NCBI GenBank assembly: GCA_016987375.1
Contig: PJRA01000508.1
Span: 136,699-200,698 of the forward strand
DNA from: Brachionus koreanus
Lineage: Eukaryota; Rotifera; Eurotatoria; Ploima; Brachionidae
Direction: 5' to 3'
Length of the DNA stretch: 64,000 nt
This document shows positions 57,561 through 64,000 of this stretch, in pieces. Positions within the stretch are counted from its first letter, which is position 1, and each line of letters begins with the position of its first letter. The notes under the pieces were generated by a model. The model saw nothing but the letters and a program-made list of their open reading frames with translations. It was not told the origin of the DNA and did not search any database. Position numbers and translations under genes: made by a program.

Positions 57561-60500
57561 CTAAATTAACATTAAAATTATTTTTAACTTTTTAGTTTTT
57601 TTGGATAACATCCTTTTTCTAAAATTTTTTTTACATCTCCTTCTAGGCGTTAAAACTGAATTAAATAAATTAATTTAAAAAATAGATTGAATAAATCAAA
57701 ATAAGTTCTATAAAAGTAAGGTATCACATGTATCAAATGATCTTGAGATACAAATTGATTATGACACTATAAAAGCTAATTCGTTTTTATAAAAAATTTG
57801 GTTTTTTAAAATTAAAAAAAATTGCTAAAAATTCACTAAAATTAAATAAAGAAACAAAAAAATTCTAAATATTTTCAGTGCTAAATGATTTGGGGTATTA
57901 TAAAAATTTGATCATTACCTTTCTTCACGTGTTATATCAACACCAACACCCACATTCGGCGCACTCATCAAATTCGATTTAATTAGTTTTCCGAAATTTT
58001 TTAATATTAATTTACAGCTATCGGATCCAGCTATCATGTGCCTAAAATTAAAAAATAAAATAATCAAAAAATTCAGCCAGCAATTTTCTTACTCTTCATG
58101 TCTAGAATCAATCAAATTTCGAATTGAAGGCAAAAGTATAGTACATATGTCAAGATTCCATAAGCTGCTTAACGAGTTTATTTCATTTAGAATATCTGCC
58201 ATTATTTTTATATCATTTAAATTAACTGCATGGTCCAGAGCTGGTTTTATATTTCCTGAATTCCACATTGAACAAATCGACTGTAGCTTTCTACTTCTCA
58301 TTCGCATTTGTTTCATAAAATCATCGTGCCCAGTTTCGATTTTTAAAACCAAGCTATCGCTTTCATCTATGCTTTTTTCAACATGGAAGCTATTTTTTGG
58401 CTCAATTTTCACCTTTTCATTAAATTCTTCAGCAATTTTGACTTCTTCTTGCTTTTGTATTTCATTGGAATTTTCTTTAATGTTCATTTTAACCTGCTGT
58501 GCTGAATCTTCTTTTATTGTTTCTGGTATAGCTAGACCATTTCCTTCGTTAAATAAATTCTGTTTTATGTTGTCTGAATTATAATTAGGTGAGAGTGGAA
58601 CAGATATTGGTTTAAGATTTGTAACAGGCTGAGTAACTGGTTGTGATTGAGGCGCTGATGGAAAGTTTGTTTTTATATCTACAAAAAAGTTCTGTTTTTC
58701 TCCAGGAGAGTTCTCTTTGGTAATTCGATTTAACACCGAACGTTTCGGTTCATGATTGCTTGCGCCTGGTCCATTCGGATCATTTGATACTGAAATTTCT
58801 AGATAAAAAGTTTTAAAAAATTTAACTAAATTAGATATTAAAATATAATCTTGCAGAATTAAAATTGATTTAATTTTATTTAAAAAATGATTCTAAATTC
58901 TATATAAATAAATATGTTTAATTATTTCAAAATATTTAACTTAATTTATACTCTACATGTTGGGTGTCGCAGCCCGAACTACTACTACTAATACTACATA
59001 TTTGTCGTATAAACTCAAATTTTGCGCACTCTCCAGCAGTGTTATCAACTGATAACTATTTTATTATCAAGATAATATCAAGGGTTGAAAAAACTTGATA
59101 TTAAATTGAATATCAATTTTGTTAGTTAACAAAATTTTCTATTGCTTTGACTGAAATATTTTTTTTCAATTTGCTTTTGAACTTGGCAAAAATAATAATT
59201 CTGAATAACTTAATTGTGCCAAAATAATAAAATTATTCGTAAAAATAATTTAAAGATTATTATTAACGATGTTTAGTATATTAAAATTTTAATTTCCTAG
59301 CTAGCTCAGCTCCTTTTTTTAATAAATTAAAATTTACTAAAATAAAATATTTAAAAAACAACAATGCTGCATAGTTTGTTGCACCTTTTTTATTAAAAAT
59401 AAAATTTTTACTTTATTTTTTTAAGAAATCAAATCAATAATCAATTAAAGTTCTATTGAAGTTTTATTCTTGTCTTTTTGTCTTACATATCAAAAATATT
59501 TTAATTAACAAGTTTTTAACAGAAAGTCAACATTTTGGAACCGTCTACCGTACCGTAAGAGATGTTGTTTAGTTGATTATTATTTATCAAATACAAACAT
59601 TTAAAAATTAACAAGAATTTTTTTTTATAATAAATATAATAGAATTTGAATTCATCTGGTGGTGTACCAGTATATGCTACTTGTATAAGACCGACAGACG
59701 TAACTGACCATATTATTTGTAAATAATTAAAGTTGACAAAGTAGAAAGTTGATAATTTAGAAAGTTATTACAGTAAGCTTTAAACCTCACTTCATGTGAT
59801 TGACCCACATCATAGCTATTTTTTTTTGTTATTATTATATTGCACTTTTTTGCAGTAAATTTTTTTAAAATATTTTAGTTTAGTAAATTTAATTTATCTA
59901 AAAAGAAAAAATTATTGTTTTGTTTATATCTGAATTTCGAAAAACTCTGTTAAAAAATTGACATATTTTTTTCTTCTTAAAAATATGATTAATTAAAATA
60001 TAATTGCTTATTTAAAAAATTAGTTAGAATTTTTCCTCTTTCCAAAGTCCAAAGAATTTCTAACTCAATCTGAAAGCTTCAAGAGAGTTTAATCTAGAAA
60101 AAGAAAAACAAAAATCATTATTTGAAAAACAAAAAACTGAAGTTAGGATTATATTTAATTATAAATTACAAAATTAATAAAAAGTGTCAATTATACTTAT
60201 AACATATTCATTTTTTATTCATAGGAAACAAATTAACTTAATTCAAGCAATTTTACTTGAAAAAAATTAAAGTTATCAGCGAAATTTTGATTATCAGTCT
60301 TCATTTAGCTTATAAATTCAAATTTTACTTTTTTTAAATATACAATTTTATGAAATAATGTATTTTTTAGAAGAAATTCCAAACAATATCTCATTAGATC
60401 CTTTAGAAGCCAATGCCCAAAAAACTCGAAGAAAAGATAAAATCTAGATATCTTTTTGTAGTTTTCGAACCTGGGTTTTAGCTAAATAACACCTTAACTA

Positions 60501-63109
60501 TTCTTTTGAGGATAACTCATGGACATGCAAGCGTGCAACTGAGAATCTCACTTGGGATGTAATGTGGTATCAATGTGTAAGATATGAAATTAAACTCAAA
60601 ATAGTTCTAAATATATAATGATCTGTCTCAGCAACGAGATTCATGACCATTCAAGCCGAGAGTCACGTAACAATCATTACGTGATTAGAGAACAAGCAAG
60701 AACTAAAATAATTGAATATGAAAACATGAGTAATTTTTTACTATTTTGTTTATTTTTTTATAACTTTATTTAAATATTTTTGATTAATGAAATGTATGAA
60801 ACCTTCAATAATAAGAGAAACAAGAGGATTACCCTTTTTTATTTCAAACGCAAAAAAAATTTTTTTTTTATTCTTCAGTAAACACAATTTAGTTCAAATA
60901 ATCCTAATTTTAAAAATTTGCTTTGTTTTAATCAATATTTTTTGATTTTTTTTTGTAAAATTGCTTGAATTAAATTAATTTGTTTCCGATGAATAAAAAA
61001 TGAATATGTTTTAAGTATAATTGACACTTTTTATTAATTTTGTAATTTATAATTAAAGATAATCCTAACTTCAGTATTTTTGTTTCTAAATTGCATATAA
61101 ATAACTTAAGCGATAATTATATGCCTATAAAAAAACTATTTTTAACTTGATTTGAGAGTATTTTTTTAAGAATTTATACTCTCATAAATTCGTAACTCAA
61201 ATATAAACTCTTTTAGCTTTTAATTTTATGTCAAAGATAGCTTTAATGTTGCGAATTTTAGAATTTAACATTCTTAAATTTGAAATCATTAACTAATTAA
61301 AGCCCAAAAAGCTTTCAGATCCTTTAAAAAAAAAACTAAGATATAAATATTTCTTAATAAAAATAAAATTTTATAAAATAGCTGTAAAAACTAATCATTG
61401 TTTTTAATTTTTAAAAAATTTTAACTTATTTACAAAATAAACATTCAATTTGCCTGTGTGACTAAATTTAAAATTTGAAATGAATACTTAGTCGGGCCTT
61501 CTAAGGTTAAACCTATTTGATGAAATTATTAAATAATTTTTTTTTTGCCCCTATTCTATCCTAGTGGATAATAGATAATAATAATTACGATAATTACGTC
61601 TCATTATTTCGCGTTTTGGCTTGAAAATTCGATTGTACTCTTCTTGATTAAAAATATCAGCCTTGAAATTGTCAACTTCATTAGTCGGGACATAGTCTTC
61701 TTGAGGTTGTTCTGAAGCTCTAATAGCAAAAATGTGCTGATATTAAAATAACAATAATGATAAAAATCAGGCTTACTCAAATTTATCATATTGGCGAAAG
61801 CTTTTTCTATTATTATTCGTTACACTCATTGGTTTTTGAACTAAATTAGGCAAAAATTGATAACGATCTTCGCTCTGTGGTGGTGTACCAATAGGCGCTA
61901 CTTGTAGAAGATCAACAGCATAAAAACTGACCATATTATTTGTAAATGATGAGGCTATCTTTTTTTAAAAATTATACTATTAATGTTTGTAATTGGTTTT
62001 GAATTATTTTTACCAATTTATTTGAGGAAACACACATGTCGCTAACATTTTTCCATTGACAATACACCGAATCATGTATTTGACTCGGCTCCCATGAAAT
62101 TGATTGAAGATTATCATGCAAAGCCGAGAAAAGACATCTACCATTTGGCTCAAATTTGACCATTTTGACAGAACTTAGCAAAACCGAGCTTGTTGACACG
62201 TTCTCCATTTTTTCAAGATCCCAAAATTTGACGGTCTTATCTGTCGAACCTGTTGCAAGAAGAAACTCATTCGGATGAAATTCCAAGCTATTCACAGCAC
62301 ATTGATGACCTTTGAGATCTACTAGCAAGCGGCCTGCTTTCAAATCCCAAATTTTAACTATAGAATCATCCGAAGCTGAGGCAATCCATTTGCTATCAGG
62401 ACTAAATTTAAGCGCATTTATGCAATTAGTATGTCCCTTGTATGTAAAAATGCAGCCTTTTTTTCTCAAATCCCAAAGCTTATTTTTTTTTAAAGTAAAA
62501 TAGAATAAAAAATAAATTTTCTTATTAATTAATTTTTTACTCTTATTTGAGAATCAATTGATCCTGATGCTATATAATCAGCATAATTGTGATATTCGAG
62601 ACATGTAACACTTGTTTTGTGGCCTACTAAATTGCATATTTCTAAAACAAAATAAATTTAAAATAAAAAACTTGCTAGATGTGACAAATTTACGTTTATT
62701 GCACTCTAAATCCCAAACTTTGACAGATCCGGACGCTGAGCCCGAAACTATTTTGTCTTCATTGGACGAAAACGATATACTATGAATAGATGACGTATGA
62801 CCATTTAGACTCTTAAAAAATTTGCATCATTTTTGATTATTTATTTTAGATTTATTTCACTTGCCATGATGCATGCTGACTTGTTGAGAGTCCAAAGATT
62901 GACTTTCTTGTCATCACCTCCCGTGGCTGCAAGGCAGCTTGACTTGTGACCTAAAGTACATGCCGTAACAGCAGAACCATGGGCAATAAATTCATCTTTA
63001 AAGTGTAAATGTTTATTTGATAATATGGAATTGGTTTAAGCTTCTTACTTAGTTTTATTGAGCGTTTGATCGGTTGGCCAGCGGCAGCATTATTTAAGTT
63101 CATAGTCAT
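57561..63109 (-). CDS. KATNB1: Katanin p80 WD40-containing subunit B1, 10 exons
   Basis: Exons (minus): 63109-63049, 62995-62865, 62811-62694, 62641-62541, 62478-62014, 61958-61777, 61719-61598, 58798-58093, 58041-57919, 57642-57561. They join in one frame to 696 residues. Katanin p80 targets and regulates the microtubule-severing AAA ATPase p60 at centrosomes, spindles and cilia. Residues about 20-300 are WD40 repeats (ATGGDDKKVNLWTLNKSACIM, shown in part as GGDDKKVNLWTLNK; SGSASGSVKVWDL; ASGSIDSQIRLWDLR; ASDDSIVKIWDL; TGSTDKTVKFWDLEK). A linker follows, then the con80 domain that binds p60 (FMKQMRMRSRKLQSI, about 553, to VGVGVDITREERRRC). The intron after exon 2 starts with GC (ATG/gcaagt). 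The last exon is short for con80, so the C-terminus is truncated or diverged relative to vertebrates. Confidence 0.93.
59655..59728 (-). pseudogene. Fossil copy of part of katanin p80 exon 6 inside its own intron
   Basis: The segment matches 61877-61952, part of exon 61777-61958, over about 75 bp: TGGTGGTGTACCA, GCTACTTGTA and ACTGACCATATTATTTGTAA are shared in order. Small indels shift the frame, so it is not a usable alternative exon. Confidence 0.7.
60121..61090. repeat. Inverted repeat with 136-bp arms in the main katanin p80 intron
   Basis: Arms 60121-60256 and 60955-61090 are reverse complements with only about eight differences, separated by 698 bp that contain no open frame. It could be a foldback transposon or a duplicated segment. 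No target-site duplication was seen. A transcript through the intron could form a long RNA hairpin. Confidence 0.8.
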
Positions 63110-63900
63110 TAAATATTTTTGATTAATTTTTTTAAATTATGATAAAAATTATAAAATTCGTTGGTATTTTTGCATTAGTGAAATAAGATTCAAATAAATA
63201 GAGAGTTAGTTTAGTTTTTTTTTCTTATTGAAATAAAAGCTAAATTTGGATCTCAAATTGCACGGCAACAATTAATACTATTGAGCATAAAATTTTAGTC
63301 ACATACATAAATTTAAGATGCATTAAAAAATTAAATGTGTTGTCATTTTTTCAATTTGACATTACTAATTTTACTTTTATGAATAGAAATCACCTACAGC
63401 ATTGAAAAATGTGATTAGTTTTGAAACTCTGTGATAAGATGCAAATTTTTTTTGATATCCTCTGGCCTCTAGGATTTAAAAATATTTTCCTAATTGGGTC
63501 AACATTAAAATTATGTTTTTAATGTGCAAAAATTATCGGCCTAATTTAAATAGAATAACAAAAGAAATTTTTTATTTAATGATTTTAACCACACTATTAT
63601 AAATAAAAAACTATCAATAAAATCGTATATGATTTTAATTAAAAACTAAACTTGGTAATTTATTGTTTTTTTAAAGCTCTAGTTCATAAAGTGCATAACA
63701 TAATTAATAACAAAAAAAAAAGTATTAAAAAAGTAAAATAAAAACCAAAATCAATTTTCAATATTCTATTGTGTACTAATTTTTAAAATTTTAAATTCCC
63801 TTAATGAAATGTATCAATTTTTTCTCTTCCATTTTTCTGTTAAACGGGACATTTTTTATTGAGAAAAAATATTCTATTTCAACAAACAGAAGTAATATAA
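63110..63900. other. Katanin p80 5' flank
   Basis: AT-rich, no gene seen. The katanin p80 promoter should lie at the left end; no TATA box was assigned. Confidence 0.4.
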
Positions 63901-64000
63901 GACACTTGCTAGTTTGTTGTTGTGTATGTTCTGAAGTCAGAGGGTGAAGGGTTCAAAACCCACTGAGGGCGGAAAAATCTTCAAAATGTCTCTGCAATAC
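63901..64000 (+). mobile_element. SINE-like element cut by the window edge
   Basis: GGGTTCAAAACCCACTGAGG, then CGGAAAAATCTTCAAAATG, matches the block following the B-box-like motif of the SINE at 21640. The element continues beyond the window. An A-box candidate upstream (about 63907-63920) is weak. Confidence 0.6.

Noticed and set aside
60450..60480. tRNA gene or B box (CCCAGGTTCGAAAAC on the minus strand)
   Set aside because: Only a GGTTCGA core matches; no cloverleaf, A box or acceptor stem could be formed.
61604..61789. 61-codon minus-strand frame
   Set aside because: It is out of frame with katanin p80 exons 6 and 7, which occupy the same DNA with clear family sequence.
1..64000. CRISPR array, rRNA, operon structure or prokaryotic features
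   Set aside because: None seen; introns, metazoan genes and LINE/SINE elements show this is animal nuclear DNA.

Overview
This is a very AT-rich animal nuclear sequence. It has short spliceosomal introns (about 50-80 bp, plus a few of 1-3 kb that hold repeats), GT-AG splice sites with one GC-AG exception, and many decayed non-LTR retrotransposons. The genes are metazoan: a tailless/TLX nuclear receptor, katanin p80, TFIIE-alpha, LZIC, CCHCR1 and a beta-1,4-galactosyltransferase. Composition, intron size and the single-exon 7TM receptors fit a small spiralian; a monogonont rotifer of the Brachionus type is my best guess. That assignment is an inference and was not tested.

Layout. 1-10 kb: the 3' end of an unidentified gene (+), an inverted repeat with a BESS-like relic, guanine deaminase (-), a dead kinase fragment, and a large-ectodomain 7TM receptor (-). 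10-18.7 kb: mostly repeats, with one TATA-driven gene for a small secreted protein (+) and the long upstream region of the nuclear receptor. 18.7-20.7 kb: the three-exon tailless/TLX gene (+). 21-27.5 kb: a SINE, a LINE 3' end and AT-rich spacer. 27.6-32.5 kb: a rhodopsin-like 7TM receptor (-) and CCHCR1 (-, two exons). 33-36 kb: nested LINE debris, a stand-alone I29 cathepsin-propeptide inhibitor (-) and a small uncharacterised gene (+). 36.7-43.9 kb: a six-exon coiled-coil/CAP-Gly gene (-) and three-exon LZIC (-). 44-48.7 kb: gene-free spacer with a MITE and a hairpin. 48.8-50.4 kb: TFIIE-alpha (+, two exons). 51-53.2 kb: a TIR element carrying an AT-hook tail, and a decayed LINE. 53.6-55 kb: the galactosyltransferase (-, two exons). 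57.6-63.1 kb: ten-exon katanin p80 (-), with an exon fossil and a large inverted repeat in its main intron. The window ends inside a SINE.

The genes do not form a pathway. Three of them (CCHCR1, the CAP-Gly protein and katanin p80) act at microtubules or centrosomes, which may be coincidence. The multi-exon models were built by hand; each keeps one open frame across all its introns, and the identified ones also match their families at the junctions. The most distinctive non-genic finding is a 232-bp palindromic MITE family: two full-length copies have 8-bp target-site duplications and one copy is internally deleted.
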